Assembly (NCBI GenBank): GCA_016191845.1
Contig: JACPVF010000016.1
Span: forward strand, 62,001 to 126,000
DNA: 64,000 nucleotides
From: Chloroflexota bacterium
GTDB taxonomy: Bacteria > Chloroflexota > Anaerolineae > Anaerolineales > Villigracilaceae
Reading direction: 5' to 3'
The translations under genes and the position numbers were made by a program. The first letter of the stretch is position 1. The number at the start of each line of letters is the position of its first letter. Under the pieces are notes generated by a model. The model was not told the origin of the DNA and did no database searches. It saw only the letters and a program-made list of their open reading frames with translations. This document shows, in pieces, positions 47,545 to 57,221 of the stretch.

Positions 47545-48465
47545 ATGAAACTCCGCGGTTGGTGGATCGCCGTCATCCCTGTCCTCATCGGTTTCCTGGC
47601 CTCCGTCATTGCGCAGGTCTTTTTCTCGCCTGTCCCCCTGTTGGTCTTCAAAATGGATGTTGGCATGGTGGCCTTCCTGGTCGGCTTCTTCCTTTCACTG
47701 CTGGTGGGCATGGCCCTGTTGGGCGCGGCCCGCGAACAGCGCGAAGCCGAGAAGTGGATGGACCAGGTGGATGTGATGAACCAGGAGAGCCGCCGTCAGT
47801 TCATCCGCCGCCTCGACCATGAGATCAAGAACCCGCTGACGGGGCTGCGCACGGCCCTGGTCAACCTGCGTGAGGCCCGCCTCGTGGAGGAGCGTGAGCG
47901 CGCCGCCGAGAATGCCTCCCGCGCCGCTGAGCGCCTCAGCCGCCTGCTGGCGGATTTGCGCAAGCTCTCCGACCTGGAGGAACGTCCGCTCGAACGCCTG
48001 CCCGTGGACATTCCGCTGCTGCTCGACGAAATGGTCGAGGCCGTGGCGCTGGTCCCTGCCTACGAGCATCGCAAAGTGGAGCTGCTCATCTCGCGTGTGC
48101 CCTGGCCCATGCCCACGTTGACGGGCGACCGCGACCTGCTCGGCCTGGGCGTGTACAACCTGCTCGATAACGCGCTCAAGTTCACGGCCGCCGAGGAATC
48201 GGTGGAACTGCGCGCGCGGGTGGAGGGACGCTCCATCGTCATCGAAGTGGCGGATTCGGGCATGGGCATCCTGCCCGAGGATTTGGGCAAGGTCTTCGAG
48301 GAGTTGTATCGCGGCACCAATGCGCGCGGCGTGGAAGGCAGCGGCCTGGGTCTGGCCCTGGTCCACCGCATCGTCACCCTGCACGGCGGCGACCTGACCG
48401 TCCGCAGCAGCCTCGACAATCCGCGCGGAACGGTCTTCACCATGCGGTTACCGATTAAGAAGTAG
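47545..48465 (+). CDS. Sensor histidine kinase
   Basis: 306 residues. Two N-terminal membrane helices (about 7-26 and 35-60) with almost no extracytoplasmic loop, so it senses within the membrane or internally. HisKA with RRLDHEIKNPLTGLR (phospho-His), N box LLDNALKF, G1 DSGMGILPEDLG, and G2 EGSGLGLALV. Cognate partner of the regulator just upstream. Confidence 0.95.
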   Translation: MKLRGWWIAVIPVLIGFLASVIAQVFFSPVPLLVFKMDVGMVAFLVGFFLSLLVGMALLGAAREQREAEKWMDQVDVMNQESRRQFIRRLDHEIKNPLTGLRTALVNLREARLVEERERAAENASRAAERLSRLLADLRKLSDLEERPLERLPVDIPLLLDEMVEAVALVPAYEHRKVELLISRVPWPMPTLTGDRDLLGLGVYNLLDNALKFTAAEESVELRARVEGRSIVIEVADSGMGILPEDLGKVFEELYRGTNARGVEGSGLGLALVHRIVTLHGGDLTVRSSLDNPRGTVFTMRLPIKK

Positions 48466-48674
48466 AATAATTAACCTTCGTTTGAAGAATTGGGCGAAAA
48501 ACATTGAAAATGTCTCAATGACTTTGTTGGACCTCTTGTAAAAAAATAGCGACTCCAAGTACCCAGACAGTGCCTAGTGTGAAACTTTTTAGTGGATGTT
48601 CACAGTCATTGAAAAGGCTGCAAGACTTTGGGAGATTGCCAAAGCCGGGTTGAGTTAATCAATCATTACTGACT

Positions 48675-48704
48675 TTGGTATACTGACAAGAAGTAATTTA
48701 TAAT
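48675..48704 (+). promoter_or_regulatory. Promoter of the Gtr-like membrane protein gene
   Basis: TTGGTA, 18 bases, TATAAT. The 48466-48674 interval before it is AT-rich and shows no gene. Confidence 0.55.
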
Positions 48705-48763
48705 TTTGATCTCACATCATTGCGACTTCTACAAGCGGTCTAAATATAGGAGGAAATATACCC

Positions 48764-50374
48764 ATGCACACACCGCCTTTGAAAACCATTCATACACAGC
48801 CATCGAAATTCCTGGAAATAGCCTGTTTGAGATTATTTGAGTATGTCAGAGGAAACCTACCATTGATCTCTGGCCTGGCCATACTTGCGGTCATGGCCTA
48901 CGGTTTCGAACTATTCAATTTCAATCTGACAATTGATGAGGAAATTCATTCCACTTATTCTGGTGCATTACTTGCATGGATTCAACAAGGTCGTTGGGGG
49001 ATTTATCTATTAAACGTCCTGGTAATGCCAAAGACAATCATCCCATTTGTTCCCCTGTTCGTGACCCTTGTGTTTCAAGTGGGCGCAATTCTGGTATTGC
49101 TGAATGCTTGGGGGGTTTATTCGAAATTTGAGCAGTTTATTGTTGGTGCGCTCTATATGACCTTCCCGATTATGGCATCTGTATATACCTTTTCCACTTT
49201 CAATTACGCCATCGGGATTGGACTTTTTTCCATATCCCTGGGTATATATATATTTGTCAAGGGTGGTTCGAAACGATGGTTCGCTGTTTTGCCCATCGCT
49301 TTTGCTCTTTCGATATATCAGGGGTTTCTCCCGGTTATTCTTAGCTCTTTCTTGGTGTACTTGTTGATCGTCTTGATGCGCGATCGCATCTTCCTTCTTA
49401 AGGATGGTTTTATTTTTGTCCTTGTCTTTCTAGTTGCCTATGTTGCTTATGACTTGATTTTGCAGATTTTTTTATTTCTATTGAAATTAAAGGTTGATCC
49501 CTATATTGCTGGTCAATTCGATCTGGTCTTCTTTCTGAAGCACCCATTGGACGCACTATTCCAGGTGCTCCATCACTTAATGCTACCAGTCTATTTCGGC
49601 GCAAAATCCTTATATACATTTGATATCTGGATCATGGGCATCTTATTATTGGTCTCGATTGCAAGCTTTTTCTTGGATATCTTGAGACTTACTCACGTTC
49701 AGAAGACGCTTGGATTTCTGCTTGCTTTTGGGATTTTGTTTCTACCTTTTGCTAGTGGATTGCTGATGAAAGGGCAAATGAGCATGCGTTTCTTATTGGC
49801 GGTCCCTATTGCTTTTTCTGGGAGCGTCTTGTTGGGAATGATGGGACGTTCAAATAACTATAGATTATTTGTTTCAGTTCTGTCAGGTATTTGTGTTTAC
49901 TATTTTGTGATATCCAATAATCAACTTTTTGCATCTTCCTATTTGGCTTTGCAGGAGGACCGTTCCTTTGCGACCCGTTTGATTGATGCCATTGAAACAA
50001 CACGCGTGAAAGCAGGTGTTCAGGAATTACACTATATTGAGGTGGTCGGATATTATGCGCGTCCGTCCATGCCGTCCATGCCAAAGATTGAGACCTTTGG
50101 TGCTTCGTTTTTTGAATGGGGAGGAGGAGATCCTGGCAGGGTGGCGGCCTTTTTGCAACTTATGGGATACCCGGCATTGCAGCCTCTACCCTTGCAAGAT
50201 AGGGCTGGGTTGATTCCTGTTTCCGCAGAGATGACAATTTGGCCTGCTGCTGGAAGCGTGAAGGTCATTGATGATGTGGTGGTGGTAAAGTTTGGGCCCT
50301 ATTCGGCTTCGCAAAGACAGGTTATTTGCATGGCCATTTCCCAGAGTAATTCTGCCTTCTGTGCTGTGCCATAA
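48764..50374 (+). CDS. Glucosyltransferase-like (Gtr-type) integral membrane protein
   Basis: 536 residues with 11-12 hydrophobic segments. After the first helix it reads FNFNLTIDEEIHSTYSG and QQGRWGIYLL, the acidic/arginine pattern of the Gtr-type serotype-converting glucosyltransferases (PF14264). These flip-side enzymes transfer sugars from lipid carriers to surface polysaccharide. The C-terminal 130 residues are extracytoplasmic. AGGAGG precedes the ATG. AT-rich compared with neighbours, consistent with a laterally acquired surface-polysaccharide gene. No glycosyltransferase partner is adjacent. Confidence 0.75.
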   Translation: MHTPPLKTIHTQPSKFLEIACLRLFEYVRGNLPLISGLAILAVMAYGFELFNFNLTIDEEIHSTYSGALLAWIQQGRWGIYLLNVLVMPKTIIPFVPLFVTLVFQVGAILVLLNAWGVYSKFEQFIVGALYMTFPIMASVYTFSTFNYAIGIGLFSISLGIYIFVKGGSKRWFAVLPIAFALSIYQGFLPVILSSFLVYLLIVLMRDRIFLLKDGFIFVLVFLVAYVAYDLILQIFLFLLKLKVDPYIAGQFDLVFFLKHPLDALFQVLHHLMLPVYFGAKSLYTFDIWIMGILLLVSIASFFLDILRLTHVQKTLGFLLAFGILFLPFASGLLMKGQMSMRFLLAVPIAFSGSVLLGMMGRSNNYRLFVSVLSGICVYYFVISNNQLFASSYLALQEDRSFATRLIDAIETTRVKAGVQELHYIEVVGYYARPSMPSMPKIETFGASFFEWGGGDPGRVAAFLQLMGYPALQPLPLQDRAGLIPVSAEMTIWPAAGSVKVIDDVVVVKFGPYSASQRQVICMAISQSNSAFCAVP

Positions 50375-51046
50375 AGGTTTTGGAATATAGCGAAAAGCCA
50401 CTAGCCGGGTTCTGAATTGCCTGACCTGCAGTGTAAAAACTGAGCAATAGATCTGGTCTTCATTGCCAACAAACAAAGTTGCGATTAAGCATCAAACGAG
50501 CATTGCCTAATGGGAAGGTCAGGCATTTTGAGAGGTTGGTGGATATTCCTGTGGCAATACCCCGTGCGAGTTGCTCTTCTGTAATAGTAGAGGACGGAGA
50601 TGGGCTCTGCCATCATGTCTTCCCAATGGCGGTCACTATAAGCTTTGTTTTTAGCGATCAAAGTGTCTTTTGACAGGCAAACTTGGTACACTTTCAAGAC
50701 TCGGGTAGCGTTTCAAGAACCTTGGGCCAGGAAGAACTTGGCTGGTTCCCCATATCCGGTAACATGAGATGGAGTTTCAAGTCATAAAAATCATTTCCTG
50801 CTGGCCTGATAACCACGCCAGGCCTCTCCATGATATCGTCGCGAACACGTAACCCAGAAGATACGGACTGTCACAGAAGAAATCTTTTGAAAATTCGTGT
50901 TTATCCGTGTCATCCGTCAAATCTGTGAACTTAAGAAAAGCAGACCCTCCTGGTGATATAACCGACTATGGAATGCAAATTACGGGGTTACAAAACTGTG
51001 ACATCCCTGCGACAGGCTTGTAACAGCTGAAAAGTATAAATAAGGC
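50375..51046. other. Long intergenic gap with a dispersed repeat
   Basis: No convincing gene in 672 bases; the short track ORFs here have no signals. TTCGTGTTTATCCGTGTCATCCG (50894-50916) followed by TCAAATCTGTGA belongs to a short motif that recurs in intergenic DNA of many genomes. A TATAAA close to 51033 may serve the sigma-factor gene. Confidence 0.5.
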
Positions 51047-51673
51047 ATGGACGAACACTCGCTCATCCGTGCCGCAAGAGAAGGCGACCTCGACGCCTTC
51101 AACACCCTGGTCCTCCAGTATCAGGACTACCTCTTCAACGTGGCCCTGCATATGACCGCCGATGAAGACCTCTCGGCGGACGCGTTGCAGGAGGCGCTGC
51201 TCTCGGCCTTCCGCCACATCCGCGCCTTTCGCGGGGGCGGATTCCGCAGCTGGCTGACGCGCATCACCATCAACGCCTGCTACGACGAATTGCGCCGCAA
51301 ATCGCGCCGTCCCGCCCAGCCATTGGAGTGGATCGTCCGTGACGGCGGGGAGGTGGACTTGAACGACTGGCTGTACGACCCCGCGCCCGGCACCGAGTAC
51401 CAGGTCGAGACCTCGGAGCTGGAGACCGCCATCCACGCCGCCCTGCGCTCGCTATCCGCGCCCTACCGTGCCGCGGTGGTGCTGGTGGATATCCAGGGCT
51501 ATTCTTATGATGAGGCGGCGAAAATCCTGCGGGTGCCCGTCGGCACGGTCCGCAGCCGCCTGGCCCGCGCCCGCGCCAACCTGCGCTCCCTCCTTGGGGA
51601 TGTCGAGGACCTCATGCCCGTCCCGGTGTGGTTTAATATTGGGGCTGGTTCCTACCAGGTCCCGACGGCGTGA
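51047..51673 (+). CDS. ECF-type RNA polymerase sigma factor
   Basis: 208 residues. Region 2 spans about 10-85 (LVLQYQDYLFNVALHMT, DALQEALLSAFRHIRAF, FRSWLTRITINACYDELRR). Region 4 spans about 135-185 (YRAAVVLVDIQGYSYDEAAKILRVPVGTVRSRLARARANLR). It directs transcription of a special regulon. No Shine-Dalgarno is seen and TATAAA lies about 10 bases from the ATG, so the transcript may be leaderless. No anti-sigma gene with a zinc-binding HxxxCxxC motif is adjacent; two lipoprotein genes follow instead. Confidence 0.95.
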   Translation: MDEHSLIRAAREGDLDAFNTLVLQYQDYLFNVALHMTADEDLSADALQEALLSAFRHIRAFRGGGFRSWLTRITINACYDELRRKSRRPAQPLEWIVRDGGEVDLNDWLYDPAPGTEYQVETSELETAIHAALRSLSAPYRAAVVLVDIQGYSYDEAAKILRVPVGTVRSRLARARANLRSLLGDVEDLMPVPVWFNIGAGSYQVPTA

Positions 51674-51717
51674 GATGAGAGGTTCGTCGGGGGGACCTGA
51701 CATTCTCGGAGACGCGC

Positions 51718-52347
51718 ATGAAGAAATCATTGTTGCTTTTGACCCTGGCCAGCCTCGCGCTGGCCTCGTGCGGTACGCTGGAGATCACCCTGGACGTCAC
51801 CTCCACGCCTACCGTGGTAGTGTCCACTGTCACGCCTCTGCCCGATACCCCTGCCCCGCCTCCTCCCCCTACATTCACGGCCATCCCCCGCTTGACCCTG
51901 GACGAACTGGCGAATGCCAAATTCCACAGTGTGAGCATCAAGGAAGACGAGGCGGATTTTCGCTTCGAGGACGGCCTGTATTTCCTGCCCGAGCAGGCTC
52001 AGGGCTGGGGCGGTGACTGGTACGTCCGCCTGTTGATGGACCGCATAGCCTTTGGCGACCTCGATGCCGATGGCATCGACGATGCGGCCGCCATCTTCGA
52101 GAGCAAGCGCGGCGGCAGCGGACTCTTCCGTGAGCTGGCCGTGGTTCTTAATCGGGGCGGGTCCCCCGTCAATGTGGCATCCGTCTATCTGGGTGACCGC
52201 GTGGGTATCCTCTCGATCAGCATCGACCACGGCGTCATCCTGCTGGACATGCTGGTGCACGGATCCTATGATCCCATGCTCGGCCCGAGCGTGGAGAAAC
52301 TCTTTCGATATCAATGGAATGGGACGGCCCTCGTTCCCTTGGATTAA
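51718..52347 (+). CDS. Lipoprotein
   Basis: 209 residues. Signal MKKSLLLLTLASLALASC with lipobox ALASC, a Thr/Pro linker, then a beta-rich domain. It contains DLDADGIDDAAAIFE, which resembles FG-GAP/VCBS calcium-binding turns, and the closing part resembles C-terminal domains of secreted structural proteins. Ten bases before the large lipoprotein gene, behind the sigma factor. Probably part of a surface-sensing or stress regulon (inference). Confidence 0.78.
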   Translation: MKKSLLLLTLASLALASCGTLEITLDVTSTPTVVVSTVTPLPDTPAPPPPPTFTAIPRLTLDELANAKFHSVSIKEDEADFRFEDGLYFLPEQAQGWGGDWYVRLLMDRIAFGDLDADGIDDAAAIFESKRGGSGLFRELAVVLNRGGSPVNVASVYLGDRVGILSISIDHGVILLDMLVHGSYDPMLGPSVEKLFRYQWNGTALVPLD

Positions 52348-52357
52348 TGGACACCTT

Positions 52358-54256
52358 ATGAAAAAACAGTTTTCCCTCCTGCTTTTACTGACTCTGATCC
52401 TCACAGCTTGCGGTACCCTGGAAGTCAACCTGGAACCCACCAGCGTGGAGGCCCAGTCTGCCGCCAATCTGCCCACGCCCACACCTGCGGCGCCGACCCT
52501 CTCGATGGCTTCGACCTCGGAAGAGATCCAGCGTTTTATGCTGACCAGCGCCACCCGCTGGCAGACCCTCTTCATGGACGGCACGGTCTACAACTATGAC
52601 CGCGATTCCAACGTCATCTACTCGATGCGCCAGCAGGCCTGGATCGACCAGATGAGTGCACGCTTCCGCGTCCTCAGCGGACCCGTCGAGGGCGAGGCCG
52701 CCGTCTTCAAGGCCTCCGATGGCGAGAACATCCTCACCATCGACTTGAAGTCGGGTGCGACGGATACCAGCCAGATGTCCCCTGGCGCGAACCAGCCGCA
52801 ATACGTCCCGCCGCTTGAACCTGGCACAGCCTACCCGAATCCGCTCTGGGGGCAGATTGGCGAACCGCTGGCGCAACTGGCCTTCCCCTCGGACTTTGCC
52901 CAGAACCAGGGCACTTTCAAGCCCGTCGGCATGGAGACGCTGCTGGACCGTACTGTCATCGCTGTCGAGTGGACCTATGCCAACGCGCAGAATCCCAGCT
53001 TCCGCGCCTGGCTCGATCTGCAGACGGGCGTCATCTTGAAGATGCAGAATTACGGCAAGGAGGGCGGGACCCTGGTGGAGACCGAGCTGACCGTCAACCA
53101 GATCGCCTTCGACGTGGCGATGGACTCCGCCTTGTTCAGTGCACCCACCGGGGCGCCGCGCTTTGCCGACGTCAACGGGGCGGCGCTGACTCCTCTCGAA
53201 ACGGGACCCGCCGTCCCGTCGGGGCAGGATCCGCTGGGTGACCTGTACTTCTTCACGCTGCCGCATCAGGCGGGGCAGATGCCGCAACTGGTTCGCCTGC
53301 CCGGCTCCTGCGTGGTGGGATTGAATCCCTGCCCACAGGTGGAGACCATCCCGCTGCCCTTTGCGCTGAACTTCAACTTAAGTCCGTTGGTCTGGTCGCC
53401 TGATGGCAAGTACGCGGCCCTGTCCTATCCCGCCAATGGCAACGGCATGCCGCAAAACTTATATCTGTTCGACCCGACTGCCAACACCTGGACCGCACTG
53501 ACCCAGTTCCCGTACATCGACCCGCCCTTCTGGTCGCCCGATGGCACGTGGATCGCTTTCCGCACTCAGGATGGGCAGGGCGGCGAGGATGTTTTCGTTG
53601 TCCGTCGTGATGGTTCAGATCAGCGGAACCTGACGGCTTCGGGCAGCCTGCCCGCCAATGCCCGCCCTTACGTGATGGACGGCTGGTTGACCGAGAACAT
53701 CATCCTGCGCTCGGCCCTGCCTGGCAAGGAAGGCACAGTGTATCTTGTGCGCGCTTCGGATGGGGCGGTACGTCCGCTCTTCGAGACCCTGCTGACCAAG
53801 GCCAGTTTCTTTCCCGCTCCCGATGGGTCTGCGTTAGCCTTTGACGAATACGACTACGTCAGCCAGAAACACATCCTCATGGTCACGGAGCCCGACGGCG
53901 CCAACCTCGTGGACCTGGCGACGTTTTCGGGCGGCAGTCTGTATCCCATCGTCTGGTCACCCGATAAGACCCGTGTAGCCTTCGTCTACTATACGAGTTT
54001 TGCGAATGGCAATCCCACCGCCGATGTGTATATCGTCGGCCGCGATGGCCGCGGCCTGTCGCTGGTGTATAAAGGCGTTACGATTGGCCGCGTGCTGTTC
54101 TCTCCCGATGGAAATTATTTACTGGTTGAAGAGACCACCTCTCCCACTGGCGGACACTTGTTCGTGGTGAACCTGTCCACGCTGGCGAGTCACATGCTGC
54201 AAGCCCCAGGTCTCTCGCTCGACTCGGATTGGTACGCACCCTCCTGGCGGAAGTAG
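52358..54256 (+). CDS. TolB-like beta-propeller lipoprotein
   Basis: The track start is 102 codons too early; ATG 52358 gives 632 residues. Signal MKKQFSLLLLLTLILTAC with lipobox ILTAC; this and the next residues (CGTLEVNLEPT) resemble the smaller lipoprotein before it (CGTLEITLDVT). Residues about 60-290 form a LolA/outer-membrane-lipoprotein-sorting-like domain. The C-terminal half is a TolB/WD40-like propeller with repeated WSPDG motifs (PLVWSPDGKYAAL, FWSPDGTWIAF, VWSPDKTRVAF, LFSPDGNYLLV). It is anchored outside and likely binds proteins. Followed by a repeat and a terminator. Confidence 0.83.
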   Translation: MKKQFSLLLLLTLILTACGTLEVNLEPTSVEAQSAANLPTPTPAAPTLSMASTSEEIQRFMLTSATRWQTLFMDGTVYNYDRDSNVIYSMRQQAWIDQMSARFRVLSGPVEGEAAVFKASDGENILTIDLKSGATDTSQMSPGANQPQYVPPLEPGTAYPNPLWGQIGEPLAQLAFPSDFAQNQGTFKPVGMETLLDRTVIAVEWTYANAQNPSFRAWLDLQTGVILKMQNYGKEGGTLVETELTVNQIAFDVAMDSALFSAPTGAPRFADVNGAALTPLETGPAVPSGQDPLGDLYFFTLPHQAGQMPQLVRLPGSCVVGLNPCPQVETIPLPFALNFNLSPLVWSPDGKYAALSYPANGNGMPQNLYLFDPTANTWTALTQFPYIDPPFWSPDGTWIAFRTQDGQGGEDVFVVRRDGSDQRNLTASGSLPANARPYVMDGWLTENIILRSALPGKEGTVYLVRASDGAVRPLFETLLTKASFFPAPDGSALAFDEYDYVSQKHILMVTEPDGANLVDLATFSGGSLYPIVWSPDKTRVAFVYYTSFANGNPTADVYIVGRDGRGLSLVYKGVTIGRVLFSPDGNYLLVEETTSPTGGHLFVVNLSTLASHMLQAPGLSLDSDWYAPSWRK

Positions 54257-54262
54257 ACTCTT

Positions 54263-54310
54263 CACGCTGAGCGGAGGGACGATGTCCTTCGTCCCGAAGT
54301 CGAAGCGTCG
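54263..54310. repeat. Palindromic repeat related to the in-frame ATPase insert
   Basis: CACGCTGAGCGGAGGGACG ... CGAAGTCGAAGCG, with GGACG/CGTCC complementary. Shares CGCTGAGCG and TCGAAGCG with 32172-32258. Here it is intergenic, right after the propeller gene. Confidence 0.65.
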
Positions 54311-54342
54311 TCTTCCTGATAAACATTGGATAACCGAGAATC

Positions 54343-54379
54343 AAAAAACAGGTCACTGCGCAAGCATGACCTGTTTTTT
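54343..54379 (+). terminator. Terminator after the propeller lipoprotein gene
   Basis: AAAAAACAGGTCA, CTGCGCAAGCA, TGACCTGTTTTTT. Confidence 0.88.
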
Positions 54380-54478
54380 AACTTTTCCGTTCTCATAAAT
54401 TTAAAAAAATTCGCGAGTCTCCGTGCAATCCGCAGCCCAGTGAAAGTAGGGTGGGCCTTGTAGGTCCACCTCTCTTTT

Positions 54479-55846
54479 TTATTCCCGTCTACCCTTGGTC
54501 ACGATGCGGATGGGCGTGCCGAGGAAGCTGTATTCCTCGCGGATCTTGTTCTCGATATAGCGGATATAACTAAAGTGGATCATCGTCGGGTCGTTGACGT
54601 AGATCATGAAGGTTGGCGGGTCGCTGCGCACCTGGGTGCCGTAATACATCTTCACCACGCGTCCCGCATGCGACGGGTGCGGGTGCAGGTCCTGCGCGTT
54701 GTGGATGATCTGGTTGATCTTCGAGGTGGTCAGACGCGCCAGGCGTTCCTCTTGTACGCGCAGCGCCATCGGCAGCACCTGATCCACGCGCTGGCCTGTC
54801 TTGGCCGAGATGAACAGGATCGGCACATAGTCCATGAAGTTCAGCTCGTTGCGGATCTTCTTGGTGTACTCCTCCATCGTGTAATTGTCTTTTTCGACCG
54901 CATCCCATTTGTTGACCAACACCACGCAGGACTTCCATTCTTCGAGGATGAAGCCTGCGATGTGCGCGTCCTGGGTGGTGATGCCCGTGGTCGCATCGAT
55001 CATCAGGATGGCGACGTCGGCCCGCTCGATGGATTTGAACGAGCGCAGCACGCTGAACTGTTCCACACCTGGCTCGATCTTTCCGCGCCGACGGATGCCT
55101 GCCGTGTCGATCAAGGTGATCTCCACCCCGTCGAATTCCAGCTTCGAGTCGATCGAGTCGCGCGTCGTGCCCGCGATCGGGCTGACGATGGCCCGCTCCT
55201 TGCCGACCAACTTGTTCAGCAGGCTCGATTTACCCGCGTTCGGCTTGCCCACGATGGCGATCTTGATCGAGTCATCTTCCTCTTCCTCCACCTGCGGCGG
55301 GAAGGATTCCACCATCGCATCCAGCAGGTCGCCCGTGCTCGTGCCGTGCAGCGCCGAAATGGGATACGGGTCGCCCAGGCCCAACTCATAGAACTCAGGC
55401 GCCTGCATGCGACGCTCTTCATTGTCACACTTGTTGACCACCACGAAGACGGGCGGCCAGAAGGTGCCGTCGGGGCGCTTCTTCTGATAGCGGCGCAGGA
55501 TCTCGGCCACCTCACGGTCAGGGGAGGTGACGCCGCTCTCGCCGTCGGCTAGCAGCAGCACGGCGTCGGCGTCTTCGAGCGCGGCCAAGGCCTGGGCGCG
55601 GATCTCCTGGATGAAGTCGGCGGAGCCCACGGAGAGCGGAGTCTTGCCGCCGTGGGTTGGGTCGATTCCGCCCGTGTCCACCACGGTGAAGGCTCGGCCG
55701 TTCCACTCCGAATCGCCGAACAGGCGGTCGCGCGTGGTACCGGGCGTGTCGTCCACGATGGCCATGCGCTCACCGACCAGGCGGTTGAACAGGGTGCTCT
55801 TTCCGACGTTGGGACGCCCGATCAGGGCGACGATGGGTTTGTTCAT
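54479..55846 (-). CDS. der: Ribosome-assembly GTPase Der (EngA)
   Basis: 455 residues. Two tandem GTPase domains: GRPNVGKSTLFNRL (residues 8-21) with DTGG and NKCD, and GKPNAGKSSLLNKL (about 205-218) with DTAG and NKWD; then the C-terminal KH-like domain (about 360-450). Essential for 50S subunit maturation. Last gene of the coaE-cdaA-cdaR-der run on the minus strand, separated from cdaR by an 80-base gap containing a hairpin. Confidence 0.96.
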   Translation of the reverse strand: MNKPIVALIGRPNVGKSTLFNRLVGERMAIVDDTPGTTRDRLFGDSEWNGRAFTVVDTGGIDPTHGGKTPLSVGSADFIQEIRAQALAALEDADAVLLLADGESGVTSPDREVAEILRRYQKKRPDGTFWPPVFVVVNKCDNEERRMQAPEFYELGLGDPYPISALHGTSTGDLLDAMVESFPPQVEEEEDDSIKIAIVGKPNAGKSSLLNKLVGKERAIVSPIAGTTRDSIDSKLEFDGVEITLIDTAGIRRRGKIEPGVEQFSVLRSFKSIERADVAILMIDATTGITTQDAHIAGFILEEWKSCVVLVNKWDAVEKDNYTMEEYTKKIRNELNFMDYVPILFISAKTGQRVDQVLPMALRVQEERLARLTTSKINQIIHNAQDLHPHPSHAGRVVKMYYGTQVRSDPPTFMIYVNDPTMIHFSYIRYIENKIREEYSFLGTPIRIVTKGRRE

Positions 55847-55870
55847 GAAATCTCACTTCCTATAAATGCT

Positions 55871-55893
55871 GCGGCGGATTCTTCATCCGCCGC
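55871..55893 (-). terminator. Hairpin between cdaR and der
   Basis: GCGGCGGAT, TCTTC, ATCCGCCGC: perfect 9-bp stem. On the minus strand it is followed by AGCATTTAT, not a T run, so it may only slow polymerase or protect the 3' end of cdaR mRNA. Confidence 0.55.
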
Positions 55894-55925
55894 CTATTGT
55901 ATCGTATCCTATTGCTGCAAGACGA

Positions 55926-57191
55926 CTATTTTGGCGTGGGTGTTGGCGTGTGGGTCGGCAGCGGATAGGGCGTCCCGGATGGGACCAGCGTCACTTCCAC
56001 CGTGCCAGGCAGGATCGACTCGACCATCACGTCCGCGATCAGGATCTCGACCTTGGGGGTCAGTTGATGGGTGCCCGCTGTCAGTCCGGTCAGATCCACC
56101 GTCACGCGGATGTCCTGCCGTGTGAGCGTATCCAACAGGGGCAGGGGGCCCGAGAGGATTACGTCCACCGTGGCAGGCAGCACCTGGGCTGTCAGGCCTT
56201 CGGGCAGTCCTGTCACTTGCACCACCTCATTCGAGAGCGTGATGCTGCTCTCGATGGGCGAGATGCCCGCCTGAATCAACACGGTCTGTTCGCCCACCAC
56301 CGACACACCTTCAGGCAGGTTCAGGTCGAGGCGGGTGGTGATGTCTTCGTTGGCGTTTTGCAGGTCGAGCGGCTGGGTCTCCACCACACCGGGCAGGGTG
56401 CTGACCACATTCGGGTCCGAGGAAAAGACCGTCACCACGGGCGGAAAGACCGAGATGTCGGTCAGGCGGTAACCGCTGGCCACTTGTCCGCGCACCACCA
56501 CCTTGACGGCCAGGTCGCGGTATCCGCCGCGCTGGCTGACGGGTACTTCCACGTCCACGGTCTGTGGCGAGACGCTCAACCCGCTGAGCGCCCGCCCGTT
56601 GGCATCTAACACCTGCACCGTCAGCGACTTCTGCACGCTCTCACGGACCCCGTCCAGACTGAGCGTGACCGTCGCCTTGGTGGCCTGCTGCACCTGCGAC
56701 TCGGCTCCTGCCACCACCACCTGCAGCGGGGTCAGGCTTGGGTCTCCAGCCTGGTAACCGACAGCGGGTTGCCCCGCCAGGTTGAGGTCAATTGTCAGGT
56801 TGCGCGTAGCCAGTGGTTCGAGGGCTAGGTTCACAGTCATGGGGCTGACCGAGACCAGCCGGGCGGGGCGTTCGCTTACCTGCACCTGGATCCCCACACT
56901 GTGCTGCCCGCCGCCCAGTCCGGAGAGGTCGAGGATGGCACGTACGCTGGTGGGATCGCTGCTGATGCGTTCCCACACCGAGGTCGGTGCGCGCAGGGTG
57001 ACTTCCACCTGTTTCGGGTAATCAGTGCTGATCACCAGGCCCGGGTCCTGGCCCACCACTTCGACTGCAACCGGGGCAGGCAGGGTGCGCACCTCATCCG
57101 GGTCGGCGGCCGTGACGGCTGCCACCCAGACAGCGAGCGCAAGGATGAAGGCCCATAACAGGGTTCTCAGGTTCTTGCCTAAAGTACGCAT
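55926..57191 (-). CDS. cdaR: YbbR-domain protein CdaR, regulator of the diadenylate cyclase
   Basis: 421 residues. One N-terminal membrane helix (LLWAFILALAVWVAAVTA) and then four YbbR domains of about 80-90 residues, each with the LPxxVxVxVxG-like pattern (TLPAPVAVEVVG, LATRNLTIDLNLAGQPAVGY, YRDLAVKVVVRGQVASGY, and NEVVQVTGLPEGLTAQ). CdaR proteins sit in the membrane and modulate CdaA. The Thr/Pro tail (TPTPTPK) is unusual for CdaR but common in this genome. It begins 30 bases after cdaA. Confidence 0.9.
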   Translation of the reverse strand: MRTLGKNLRTLLWAFILALAVWVAAVTAADPDEVRTLPAPVAVEVVGQDPGLVISTDYPKQVEVTLRAPTSVWERISSDPTSVRAILDLSGLGGGQHSVGIQVQVSERPARLVSVSPMTVNLALEPLATRNLTIDLNLAGQPAVGYQAGDPSLTPLQVVVAGAESQVQQATKATVTLSLDGVRESVQKSLTVQVLDANGRALSGLSVSPQTVDVEVPVSQRGGYRDLAVKVVVRGQVASGYRLTDISVFPPVVTVFSSDPNVVSTLPGVVETQPLDLQNANEDITTRLDLNLPEGVSVVGEQTVLIQAGISPIESSITLSNEVVQVTGLPEGLTAQVLPATVDVILSGPLPLLDTLTRQDIRVTVDLTGLTAGTHQLTPKVEILIADVMVESILPGTVEVTLVPSGTPYPLPTHTPTPTPK

Positions 57192-57221
57192 CGGTTTCTC
57201 GAAGCAGCCCGTTGAGGGCTG

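Noticed and set aside
54575-55552. Plus-strand ORF of 325 residues opposite der
   Set aside because: Shadow of der; both GTPase domains on the minus strand are unambiguous.
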